Source: Phytophthora hibernalis (taxonomy: Eukaryota > Oomycota > Peronosporomycetes > Peronosporales > Peronosporaceae). Taken from it: a stretch of 64,000 nucleotides of DNA. This document shows positions 23,162 to 32,517 of this stretch, piece by piece. The stretch covers positions 186,001-250,000 of the forward strand of contig JAAKBF010000095.1 of the NCBI GenBank assembly GCA_012656075.1, written 5' to 3'. The notes under the pieces were generated by a model. It did not search any database and was not told where the DNA came from. It saw only the letters and a program-made list of their open reading frames with translations. The first letter of the stretch is position 1. Every line of letters starts with the position of its first letter. The translations under genes and the position numbers were made by a program.

Positions 23162-23658
23162 TCAGCCTAAGGATTTGATGACCCCTGCGGCGACGTTCTT
23201 GTCATACCACGCTTTGTAGAAGGCGATACCTTTGCCGTTTCCGCGTCCCAAATTTTTGGCTTGGAGACTGACCGGCGTTTCTCCCATCTTGTACAATCGC
23301 ATGCTCATGAATTCGCTGAATTTGGTCATCCGATCGACCACAACTTCAGACAATTTGCTCGTCACTTTTCCTGAAGCAGCCTTCATTCGATCCAAAATGT
23401 TCGAGACCGAGATCGCTCTTTCTTCTTCATTCTCCTCAGTGTAGAATTCGTCACCATCATCGGCGGCAGCATCGTTATCATGGACACGCAGGCTTCGCCC
23501 ACCGTCGGCGATGTGTACAGGGGGCAGGACGTAGGTCGGTACGAAAGGTGTTTGGACGGATTCCGTGGTCTTCGTCGTGTCGGCGTTTGCAATCTTGGAC
23601 GAAGCCGCGTCGGTGCTAGCTAGGAGGGTGACCAAAGTCACAAGCAAAACCCACGCAT
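23162..23658 (-). CDS. RXLR-EER secreted effector candidate
   Basis: Small intronless gene of about 165 codons. From ATG 23658 comes a typical short hydrophobic signal peptide (core LVTLVTLLAST, cleavage likely after the Ala pair). Next are a Thr/Val-rich spacer, an RSLR motif (about residue 55) and an acidic stretch ending EEER (about residue 80). The C-terminal domain is helical (about residues 85-165) with SVSNILDRM, MTKFSEFMSMRLYKMGETP and YKAWYDKNV. The RXLR-EER arrangement within the first 80 residues is the defining mark of oomycete host-translocated effectors; the C-terminal half is the part expected to act in plant cells. Target unknown. The signal-peptide codons and the rest are in different frames, separated at the A run 23646-23649 (plus strand). 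This fits the missing-base pattern of the window but could also mean a dead gene. A matching initiator lies 52 bp upstream. The setting is gene-sparse and repeat-rich. Confidence 0.82.
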
Positions 23659-23709
23659 ACCTGTAGCTGAGGGCGTGGAGCGTTTGTCGAGGGTGTTGGT
23701 TCGGAGTCG

Positions 23710-23721
23710 ATTGAGAAATGA
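23710..23721 (-). promoter_or_regulatory. Oomycete initiator-like element of the effector gene
   Basis: The minus strand reads TCATTTCTCAAT, matching the published oomycete initiator core (TCATTYYNCAWTTT type) at all positions covered up to the last base. It lies 52 bp upstream of the effector ATG, the usual distance for a short oomycete 5' UTR. Transcription start is inferred, not shown. Confidence 0.55.
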
Positions 23722-24187
23722 TCCAGAGCGTCGGTCTTGAACAAGTGGTGTGGTGATACAGAGAGTAGAACTGCTTACTGTTAACAATAAACCAACGGCC
23801 AATTGAGGTTTTGACCGCGGCTATACAGTAAATCCAACACTGGTCGGACGGTCGGGGTCTGAAAATGTTCAGAGCCAGATTTTGAAGTTGTCACTCTTGA
23901 TGCAGTATATTTGCATCTACAGCGTGTAAAAATGAGGAGAGTGGATGTCATCCCCTATCATTTGCTCCTTATGTTTGGCTCGAGCAGCTACTTGTACACA
24001 ATATTAACCATATAATGGGGCAAAAAACGCATGATCCATACATAGATACCCCTCGCCAAATTAATTCCACCCGTGGAAGTAAAATTAAGAGGAATGCCCT
24101 AGTTGGGCGACACAGCAAAATTTGACACTTACAACACTATTGTAAGGTGGGAAGCTCCCTAAGAAAGAGATTAAGGCATGCCGATGG

Positions 24188-24420
24188 AATGAATCCGCTT
24201 AAGCCATACTCCATACTTAAGTATGGAGTACTTAAGTATGGAGTACCACGCTGTTTTGAATGAATCCGCTTAAGGCCATACTCATACTTAAGTATGGAGT
24301 ATGGCCTTAAGCGATTCATTCAAAACAGCGTGGTGTCCATTTGGCGAAATACTCCATACTTAAGTATGTATGGCGAAATACTCCATACTTAAGTATGTGT
24401 CCATTTGGCGAAATACTTAA
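24188..24420. repeat. Nested palindrome cluster with 90-bp hairpin
   Basis: The 14-mer CATACTTAAGTATG (itself a palindrome) or close variants occurs at about 24212, 24228, 24283, 24355 and 24385. 24245-24334 is a nearly perfect 90-bp inverted repeat. Left arm ACCACGCTGTTTTGAATGAA... (to 24283) pairs with right arm ...TTCATTCAAAACAGCGTGGT (from 24296), with one unpaired base and CTTAAG at the centre. GAATCCGCTTAAG(G)CCATACT occurs twice (24191 and 24261). TGGCGAAATACTCCATACT occurs twice in tandem (24342 and 24371), with a further partial copy after 24400. The structure suggests a foldback/MITE-type element or a hairpin-prone locus that grew by slippage. Confidence 0.8.
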
Positions 24421-24942
24421 ATCAAGTCGTTTTTCATTGCATATCCAGGAATTCTGGGATTAGATATAATCTTTGACAGATATTAGGTTTATAAATATAA
24501 TCGGAATTAAGTTTGGATAAATTTTTTAGTTAGCACAGCTACTTGTTTAGCGGGGTATCTGTTTACATATACGTTGTTAGCTTTTATGAGCACAGCAAGA
24601 TAAAGCCGTTGAGGCTTTACCGTTATCAATACGGCAGTGGCTGCGTGTCCATCTTGTGACATCTTGTGGCAGACAGTACACATGCTATTTTCTCTTTTAC
24701 TGTTTTTGGTACATGTATTAATAAGGGGTTAGCTTGAGATGGGGATTTCGAAAAGGGATGCTGAATTTGATCCAGAAAAAGGTCTCCCTTTAGATACACG
24801 CCGATCTCTGGCGTATTAGGGGGTGAGGGATCGCCCAGCAGCACTCGCTCAAGGGCGATACAGGTACAAGTTCGAGTGTAGAAACCCCTCGTGATAAAAA
24901 CGGGATTTGGCATTGATTTTGGTGGGAACTGCTCCTTTTAAA

Positions 24943-25022
24943 ACTGTGTACGCTGCCACTATCTTGTCAACACAGGCCGTGAACTGTTTACGCAGCCACT
25001 GCCTTGTCAACACTGGCCGTGA
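24943..25022. repeat. Two-copy 40-bp tandem repeat
   Basis: 24943-24982 and 24983-25022 are 40-bp direct repeats (ACTGTGTACGCTGCCACTAT versus ACTGTTTACGCAGCCACTGC, then CTTGTCAACAC(A/T)GGCCGTGA in both). They differ at about five positions, so the duplication is not recent. No coding context. Confidence 0.75.
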
Positions 25023-25528
25023 ACATTTCGATTAAGCTTATGCAAACGTAGCGGGTGAGCAATTTCGAGAACTGCCCTCTACTGTATTTATCAAGTCGGA
25101 CAACGTTTGGTAAAAAGATGAAACGAACTGAATTCCAGTCCCCGCCTAACCCCAACAAGAAAAACTTAAGGACAAACACCGTTCACTAATTAGTCTGACC
25201 CTGACTAATTATGGTTTACGATTTTTGTCGGAGAAAGTCGAACTTGTAAATTGATCTTGTGATAACAATATTAAATGTTTATTGAAAATAAGATCATGAT
25301 TGGCTTCGGCTTGGCGAGATCTGTTCAAATCCGCTGTCTTTGTGCTCTTTTGAACTCTTCGGGAAAATTTTGTTGTCCGTGGTGTCACGAAAAAGTACAG
25401 AAGCATGACTATATTCGAAGCACGACCTCTGACGTAAACCATCATAATTGTCTGGGAAGGGGAGAGATTCTCAAAGAACGCAGTGTGGTTGGTACATACA
25501 ACTGATATCCGGTGGTCGACAACTAGGC

Positions 25529-26233
25529 ATGGCAGTCGCTCGCATTAACCGCGCAATCGCTGAGTTACATTTGCACAACGTGATGCAGGTTCCAGAAGGC
25601 ACGAGTATTCGTGTCTGTGCCGCATCGTTGACCGAATGGAATGAATTCGTCGAGAGTGACCAAGATCTCAATTCGACTCATATGGAGTCGTGGAGTTGCC
25701 ATCGCCAGAGGCTGGGGTGTACCGTTCATGCTTCCTCAGAGACTTCACGTATGATGACGTTGTCGACGCAAACTTGCAAGGCTATTTGGCGGCTTTCACA
25801 CTGACACCAACGCTCAGGCTCGAGGCGGATATGAGCTAGACCATTGCACGCTCCTTTGCCAGAAGGGCTGGACTATTATCGCGAGTGGCTCACTCTAAAG
25901 GCAGAAGTTGGCTTTTCGCGTCGATGGGGGTACGCTGCAGGTCAACTTGACTGGAAGGCCAACCTGTGGGCCATTTTTGTGGGCGTTCGCTACATTCTGT
26001 GTATTGCACTCTGGGAAGATCTCGCTCGCGCAGAATACAAGCTTTACACGGTGGAAAGGTTGGGCGACGCTCTCCCAGACCAGGAGCCGACCACTGTGCA
26101 GGCTCCACATACGATGGTGACTTTCAACTCGCGTGTTCTACTGGGTTTGCAACCAAGAGATGTGCTGCCTGCAGGATTTCCAGATCCACTAACTGTCGAT
26201 CTGTACCAGATTTTGGTTCGAGCTCAGCGTTGA
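25529..26233 (+). pseudogene. Uma2-like family, copy C (truncated internally, stop codon)
   Basis: About 90% identical to copy A over the 3' half by eye, so a recent duplicate. The N-terminus MAVARINRAIAELHLHN is intact. Then about 20-25 bases covering the WVDGSII codons are missing after CATATGGAGTCG, shifting the frame. In the shifted frame the sequence continues VELPSPEAGVYRSC... to EADMS and then a TAG, where copy A has SYGP, at the conserved Asp109 region. The rest (EVGFSRRWG, LDWKANLWA, GVRYILCIAL, the C-terminal block) is readable. Block deletion plus stop indicates true decay, unlike the single-base breaks elsewhere. Confidence 0.8.
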
Positions 26234-26633
26234 CGGAAATATTGCACGGAGCTTTCAGCGGTGTGCGTCATTTCGGAACGACAATGAAAAAGATTTTTGT
26301 GTTTTTGCTTAATAATTTCTCAATCAGGTCGCGTCAACTTTATCATCAACATCTGAACCACTTGTTTTGGAGCTGCAGTCGAAATCGCATTTGGTGGTCG
26401 GCCCTCGAGCATTCGCAAATTCGGCTATACATTTAAAGCACGTTCTTGGGAATTAAAAAAAGAGGAATAGGTAAAGCTGGTAATGAACCTCCACCAATTT
26501 TTCTAGTCATTTTTGCAGCTCTTTCTACTTCATAATTTACCTCTGATTATATGCGTTAAGTTCACTGCGGAAGAAATTTTCAGTCTGCACCTCCTCGCTG
26601 TTTTCTTCAAGCCTTCCCAGACAACAGGTCGGT
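26234..26633. other. Spacer between Uma2-like copies C and D
   Basis: About 400 bp, AT-rich, no gene seen. Just before copy D the sequence CTGCACCTCCTCGCTG (26585-26600) resembles CTGCACCTCGTCGCAG upstream of copy A (15209-15224), so some 5' flank was duplicated with the gene. Confidence 0.5.
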
Positions 26634-27447
26634 ATGGCAGTCGCACGCATCAACCGGGAAATCGCTGCGGTCTATTTGGGCTGTGAGCTGCGAGTGCCGC
26701 ATGGCTCGATCATTCCCGTCGGTGACGCGACGATGGCAGACTGGGATACATTTGTGGAGAGCGAAGACCAGGTGCTCAAGTCGAAATACACGGAGTGGAT
26801 TAACGGCAAGATCTACATTGTGGAGTTACCGTCGATCGAACACGAACGCTATTGTCGAGCTTTCGAGCACGTTTTCCAGTCTCGACCCGTAGTTGAGAGC
26901 TATCTGTTAAACTATGGTACAGCAGAGCTGCCAACTCGCATTCCAAACCAACCCAAATATCAGCCAGATGTCAGTTTTGGGCCACGAGAAGGAATGGGGG
27001 CCACCTTACCACGATAAGTGCCCAAGTTTTGATGATTGGCGTACGCTTGTGGTCGAGATCGGATATTTTCAACAGTGGGGAGACAATCCTGGCCAGCTCG
27101 ACTGGATGGCCGCTCGTTGGGCCAAGGTTGCTGGAGTGCGCTATATTTTGTGCGTGGTGGTCATGGAAGAATGTGCGACAGCAGAGTTCAAATTGTACAC
27201 GGTGCAGGGTCGTACCTCCCGAGAGCGAGCAGCTCTGCCTCGTTTGAATGCTGTGCCCGTGGTCGCTCCTCAATCAATGATTCAATTCGATTCCCGCTTG
27301 TTGCTGGGCTTGGAGTCAGGTGAAGAGCTTCCTCTGGATGCATCCTCAGAACCATTTCTCGACATGCAAGTTGTTGACTTGTACGCCATTCTCTTGCGTT
27401 CACAATGGCGTCCTTTAACCCAGCAACCCGTTGACATGGAAATTTAG
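26634..27447 (+). pseudogene. Uma2-like family, copy D (stop and frame break)
   Basis: N-terminal half from ATG 26634 (MAVARINREIAAVYLG) carries YTEWINGKIYIVELPSIEH, a good match to the Uma2 N-terminal pattern, and QPDVSFGP with the PD dipeptide. After GATLPR comes an in-frame TAA (27015) and a frame change. The C-terminal half continues FDDWRTLVVEIGYFQQWG, LDWMAARWAKVAGVRYILCVVV and the C-terminal block to 27447. The Lys of copies A-C (DWKA) is Met here, so even a repaired protein lacks one putative active-site residue. The break cannot be explained by one missing base; two bases or a real nonsense change are needed. Called a pseudogene, with some doubt. Confidence 0.7.
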
Positions 27448-27582
27448 TGGTGAAGATTCCTGTCACATGTTAGGTTGAGATCATTTGAAGAGTAAAACTA
27501 TCGCTCCAGCGACATTAAACCTGCACATGCAAACAGCATTCGTTGAGTAGTGATTTCTCCCTAATCTAACAACGCGTAGATT

Positions 27583-29614
27583 TTACGAGCGCAGTTTGAG
27601 GAAGGTACGTTTCAGAACGCGAGCCTGTGCACGATAACAACATCATGGTAGCAAAGTTAGCGACATAGTGATAGAATCACGAAATGAGACGCACCTCGTA
27701 GCTGATGGTGTGTTGAATCGCATCGTTTCCAGTCATGCCGGCGTTGCGTTGATCGGCTGCTGTAGTCGTGAAGATGTCCTTGCCGTGCTGGTCCGCGCAA
27801 TCGAGGAATTCGAGAATGTCGTCCATGGTCGAGTCGCGAATAGTGGTCATGTGCTTGGCTAGCGTGAGCGCCAGGCCAAGGAAGCAGCGCTTGGCGTAGT
27901 ACCAGGTGTCTGGCCCTAGTTTGCGGTGGTACGGCTCCATGCTCTTCATAACTCGGCAGATGCCAAAGTCGTAGTTGTTTTTGGAGCAGTAGAGCGTGCC
28001 GATGACAAGATTGACGATGCAGAGGTGGAAGAGCCGCTTGTCAGGGTCACGACTCGATTCCTCTTCCTCTTCTCGCTCGATGGAGCGTAGCAGCTCCTCA
28101 GCCTTTTCATTGTCCGTGTTCATGACGTAGCAGACGCACAGGTTGGCCAGGATGATGGCCTGCACGTCCAGCAGATTGTCTTGGTGTTTCTTGACGAACG
28201 GCTCGTAATACTGGATGGCTTGCTCATACTTGTTTCCTTGTAAGAAGAAGACGTGCGCCACGTTCAGTTTCCAGGCTTCGTGCTCCGAGCAGAACTCGGC
28301 CGTCTGTCTGAAAATCTTCTCCACTTGCGTGTAATTGCCACGCTCCCAGTAGATGTTTGCCTGTGCCATCAGCACGGGCATGAAATCTTCCAGCGCGTCG
28401 TCGTAGGCCTTCAACGACGTCTTGATATCCTCGTTAGACTGTGCGAGGCGCGCGTCTTGGATTTTCTTGGTCAACTTGCGCAGACCTTCGACGTGCTTGG
28501 TGGCCAGCTCGTCGTATTTGCGATAGGCATCTTCAGGCGAAGTTTGCAGCGTCACGGTGGCGTCCATGAAGTCGTAGAAGTCTTTCGAGAGCAATTGGAA
28601 CGTCAGGTGAGCGTTCTCCGCCAATACATCGGCCATGAGGTCGTGAAAACCATGCTTTGTGTACAGAATGAGCAGGTTTGAGAACGTCTCCACTGGGAAC
28701 GGCGGGTTCTGCAGCAGGAAGTTGAGCTTCTTGAAGCCGCCGTTCGGCTCCACATCCATATTCATGAGGCCGAAGTTGTGCAGCGACACGGGGTCAAGCT
28801 CTTCTTCCTGTCGAGGTGGCATGTCCATCAACGCGTCTCGAGCGCCCTTGTAGTTCTTCATTTCGTACTCGATAGCCGCCTTGAGGTTGAAAGCTTCCAC
28901 TAGCGCAGTCTCGCGCAGTACCGTCGAGTTGCGTACAGATTTGACGTCGACGTTCTGCTCACTCTTGCTGCCGACACTCAGCTCGGGATGGTCACGCACG
29001 CCTTTCTCAATGATTTCGGCGATCTGCCTCATGGCGTTGCCGTATTGCTTCATCTTGAAGAAGCACAACGCGATGTTGTACGACAGGTCCGGTTGATAGC
29101 CCAAAATGTTGAGCGCGTCTGCAAACTTGGCGCGCGCAGCCTCGAAGCGGCCTTCCTTGTACTCGATAGCCCCATCAAACACGATAGTGGTGGGGTCATC
29201 GGGTAGACACTCCTCCAGCACCGAACGCGTGGCCTTGATGTCGTTCTGCTCGTAGTACGACGCCGCTCTCAATAAGTGTACGCGTTGTGCAAACTGCTCA
29301 CTTTCGAGTTGACTCGCTCGTCTCGAAGCTGCATCATACTGGCCGGACTTGTACAGTGACTGGGCCAGGTAGAGCTGGTACTCGTCCACCTCGGGGTAAT
29401 TGGCACAAAGTTGTTCATACATCCCGACAGCCTGATGAAAGAGCTGCATGTGGTAGTAGCAGTACCCCAACAACGAAAGCGCCGCACGACTGTGCGGGTG
29501 GTTTTCTAACTCGATCTGAAGAATCCGAACTGCTTCCTCGTACTTTTGGTCACGGATGAACCCGTAGATCGTCGACGTGTAGCTACTACCGGCACCATCT
29601 TGGGTCTGGAACAT
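27583..29614 (-). CDS. IFT70: IFT70/TTC30, intraflagellar transport TPR protein
   Basis: Exon 1 (29614-27695) encodes 640 residues and exon 2 (27624-27583) adds 13 (ARVLKRTFLKLRS). The 70-bp intron has GTGCGT and CACAG ends. Tandem TPR repeats run through the whole length (LSLLGYCYYHMQLFHQAVGMYEQ, SYNIALCFFKMKQYGNAM, NLCVCYVMNTDNEKAEELL). The family-typical regions YGFIRDQKYEEAV at the N-terminus and DNLLDVQAIILANLCV and GPDTWYYAKRC late are present. Length about 653 matches the animal and algal proteins (about 640-665). IFT70 is part of the IFT-B core that wraps IFT52 and carries tubulin-tyrosinating cargo in cilia; here it would serve zoospore flagella. The frame is intact. The family C-terminus only appears once the 42-nt last exon is added. 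Confidence 0.93.
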
Positions 29615-29844
29615 CCTTGTAGCCTGGGTCAGCTTCTTCAGTGAAGTTGTCGTTCACCGATCTACCGTCAAGGAATAGACGACGGTTCCGAACCGACACC
29701 AAAGCAAGGATCCCTTATTTCGTCGGAGTCAGAAACCTTTAGCTGCACACACGACTGCATGACGCGACAACCAGCACCATCAGCTAGGCGTTCAGAGTTA
29801 TCCCACATATATTACGTTCATACTTTTTCATACACGTACACTTA

Positions 29845-31193
29845 TTACTTCTCCTCCACGGGAATTCTTTGCTTCCTCATGCTAATTCGTTCCATACACG
29901 AGAACCGCACCAAACCTTGTCCAAATCCTTTTCCTTCTTGAGCTGCAAGGAACCGTGAGATTCTTTGCGCGAGCAATTGCGAAGGGTACTCGATGAGGTG
30001 GTAGCTCACCGTCGCTACCAGTAGAATCAAACCAAACCTAGCAAAAAGCGGTTGAAGTACTTCTTCTGGTGGCTGATCGGAGGGTAGTCGACGATGAACG
30101 AGTGCAGCAAGTAGACCGAGAAACCGATCTTGCCCCAGTATCGCAGCACACTCCACTCGAACATCGTGGAGAGGCAGCACGGACGGATCATTTCAATCAC
30201 GAATACCATTGCAAGCTGCATGCTGACAAAGGAGAAGCCTGGGTCCGCAGCGATGGGGTCTTCATGCACCCAGTCGAAGAACAGACCTTGGAAGGACACA
30301 CTCAACATCGAAGCAATGGCCAGTCCCTCCATTACGCGAAGCAGCAGCGTATGCCACGAACGGAATTGGAAGCCCGTCTCCTTAATCCACAAGTCGAGCT
30401 TCACGAACACCACGGCTCCCAATGAACCAGCCGCAAACGTATGAAGGTGGGGCGATAGAGGCATGTGGTTGTCACGGTGCACGTACAAGCCATCGTGACA
30501 AATCCACACCGACAAAAGTCCTCCACCAATCCACCAAAACCGGCGCATTGCCAGCGTGGCCATGACAAACACTGGAATCACGAAGTAGTACGCGATCTCC
30601 AGCGGCAGCGTCCAAAATACATGAGGACGGTAGCCGGTGTAAAACGCTAGCACCTTGGGAAGGTCATAGTCTTCGGCCTTTCTCAAGCGAAAGTAGCGGT
30701 GCTGGTTTTCAAATGACATGGACCAAAGCACGAGGGCCGTCACCGCGAACAGCGGGTACACTCTGAAGAACCGCTTCTGGAAGTAGTCCACCAACGCGAA
30801 CGCCCACGAACGAGCGCTTGCTCGTTGCGCCAAGAACTTCATGCTCTTCTTCATGAAAAGCCACGTCAGCAGGAAGGAGGACAGCACAAAGAACACATCA
30901 ACGGCGACTGAGCCGAGGTGCAGACCTTGTGTTGGTTGTTCATGGGAGTGCTGAAGCACAACGAGGATAGCTGCGAGACCGCGAATACCGTCAAGGAACA
31001 GAATCTTGGTCGGTGCAGCTTTCGTAGGTGCTGGTTTGGCCTCCTGAATCTTTTCAGCCGAAGACTTGGTGCTTGAATCCTCCGAGTCCGACGTCGTCGT
31101 CGATGTCTCGCCATCCGAAATCTCGATGACGCTCAGTCTGGAAACACTTTCAGGCTTCGAGTCCGGCATAGCGTCGACTGGGCTTTTCAACAT
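29845..31193 (-). CDS. Acyltransferase-3 family (OafA/YrhL-like) membrane protein
   Basis: About 448 residues from ATG 31193. The N-terminal 60 residues are Ser/Thr/Glu-rich and cytosolic. Then comes the family signature FLDGIRGLAAILVVLQHS (Asp and Arg of motif 1, His of the active-site region), followed by about ten membrane spans (VDVFFVLSSFLLTWLFM, FFRVYPLFAVTALVLW, YYFVIPVFVMATLAM, FSVYLLHSF and others). Acyltransferase-3 proteins move acyl groups onto sugars, lipids or peptides at membranes; the acceptor here is unknown. One missing base in the A run 30043-30047 (plus strand) separates the main frame from the last span (FGLILLVATVSYHLIEYP) and Arg-rich tail, where the family's conserved E-x-P sits. 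The gene is head-to-tail with IFT70, same strand. Confidence 0.82.
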
Positions 31194-31841
31194 CACTTTG
31201 GATCTGTCCTTCGAACGTCGTGCGGTGAACTCGGGAGAAATTGGGAAGTGAGCCGGTGACGGCCGATCGCCCTGAGGCTTTCGGCTGTGGTAATAGCTCC
31301 AGCCATGGGATTACAACGACACCACGAATTTGTGGCTGGGCTCGAAAGGTTACTTCCTGGAAGGAGATTAAGATAGGCTCAGTATACGTCTGGTTGCACA
31401 GCGAGAAACTAACTTGGACAAGTAGGTTTGACACGTAACATTGCTTTTAGTTTTATTGATTTTACTTGACCTACTTGCACAAGTTATTTCTAAAGTCTTG
31501 ATCACGAACACATGGGATCGATTAATAGATGTGGAAGATGATGAAGTCTTTCGCACAGCAAAATTCGCTGGTAAAAAATGCGTCTTTGGCCTCTTTCCTG
31601 ACCTCGACGACCCAACTGGATGCGATATCGGCACTCTTCACAGTGAGCAGATTCAAGCATCAAACTCCGACTTGGAACTTGGAGTCCAAGATGAAGCTCA
31701 GCCCCTTGATCATCAAGTTGATGCGGCCGAGAGGGCGACAGGCGTTTCCAGTTCTCTGGCCTGTCGACCGTTTCCTCATACGCCATAGGACTGCTCGGAT
31801 GTAACGCGTTGGGTAGTGATGTTCTGTAGGGTGTAATTTCG
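31194..31841. other. Spacer, weak coding-like fragments only
   Basis: About 650 bp between the acyltransferase start and the Uma2-like relic E. A plus-strand frame (31529-31798) ending RPRGRQAFPVLWPVDRFLI looks mildly protein-like but has no recognised family. It could be another relic of the accessory block. The acyltransferase promoter lies at the left. Confidence 0.35.
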
Positions 31842-32348
31842 GTGGCTGTTGCTAAAACCAACCAGGAAATCGCCAGCCTCAACTGGCTGTAGGTGTGATC
31901 GTTCCTGTGTGCGGCGCGTCTGTGGGGAGTGGAATGAATTCGTGGAGAGTGAAAACCAGGAGTTGATGCCGTCTCGTATGGTGTGGATTGAAGGCAGGGT
32001 TTTTATTTGTGGAGATGCCGTTGTCTCAACACGAATGCTACATGTATGTTGAAATGCTTCGTTGTCCACGAACCAGTAGTTCGGCCATACCTGAAAATGC
32101 ATGGAACAGCGGTGAAGCGTCCGACCCGCCAACTACCCGACCAAGATTCTGTGCCTGTGGTCGCTCCTCAAACGCTGGTTAAGTTTGACTCCCGCGTGCT
32201 TTTGGGATTGCTGCCAGGTGACCCATTGCCCCGTGATCCACCTGGAGACGCTGGTGTTCCGTTTCCGGATCCCCTCACCGTTGACTTGTACGCGACTCTC
32301 GTTAGAGCTCACAGTGGTCTCGAAGAGATATTGCCTACGTCTCCATGA
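31842..32348 (+). pseudogene. Uma2-like family, copy E (core-deleted relic)
   Basis: The start codon is GTG where the others have ATG (VAVAKTNQEIASLN), followed by a TAG after about 16 codons. Recognisable pieces are EWNEFVESENQELMPSRM, WIEGRVFI and EPVVRPYLKMHGTAVKR. The sequence then jumps straight to DSVPVVAPQTLVKFDSRVLLGLLPGD and the C-terminal PFPDPLTVDLYATL block. The whole region holding the Asp/Glu/Lys candidates (residues about 105-190 of copy A) is missing. Its C-terminal part most resembles copies B and D, not A and C. Confidence 0.8.
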
Positions 32349-32517
32349 TGCGCTTCACCCATCTCAACTACTTAGTAGTAATGTGTGCTTGACGGCATCA
32401 CCCCACTGAAAAGCACAGCACTTGCACATTAGCACTTCAACGTATCATGTCGATCATCGAATTGGCTACATTGCGGTAGAAAACACCATCTTCCTGAATT
32501 GCATTTTGTGAGCCAAC

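Larger units (their letters stand above)
23722..25528. other. AT-rich, gene-free, repeat-bearing stretch
   Basis: About 1.8 kb with no convincing gene. It contains the palindrome cluster 24188-24420, a 40-bp tandem repeat 24943-25022, a TACATGTA at 24710-24717 and otherwise AT-rich unique-looking sequence. A 95-codon minus frame (24913-24626) has no recognised family. Confidence 0.55.

Noticed and set aside
24626..24913. 95-codon minus frame in the AT-rich stretch as a SINE or gene
   Set aside because: No tRNA-like box, no poly-A tail and no target duplication seen; no protein family signal.
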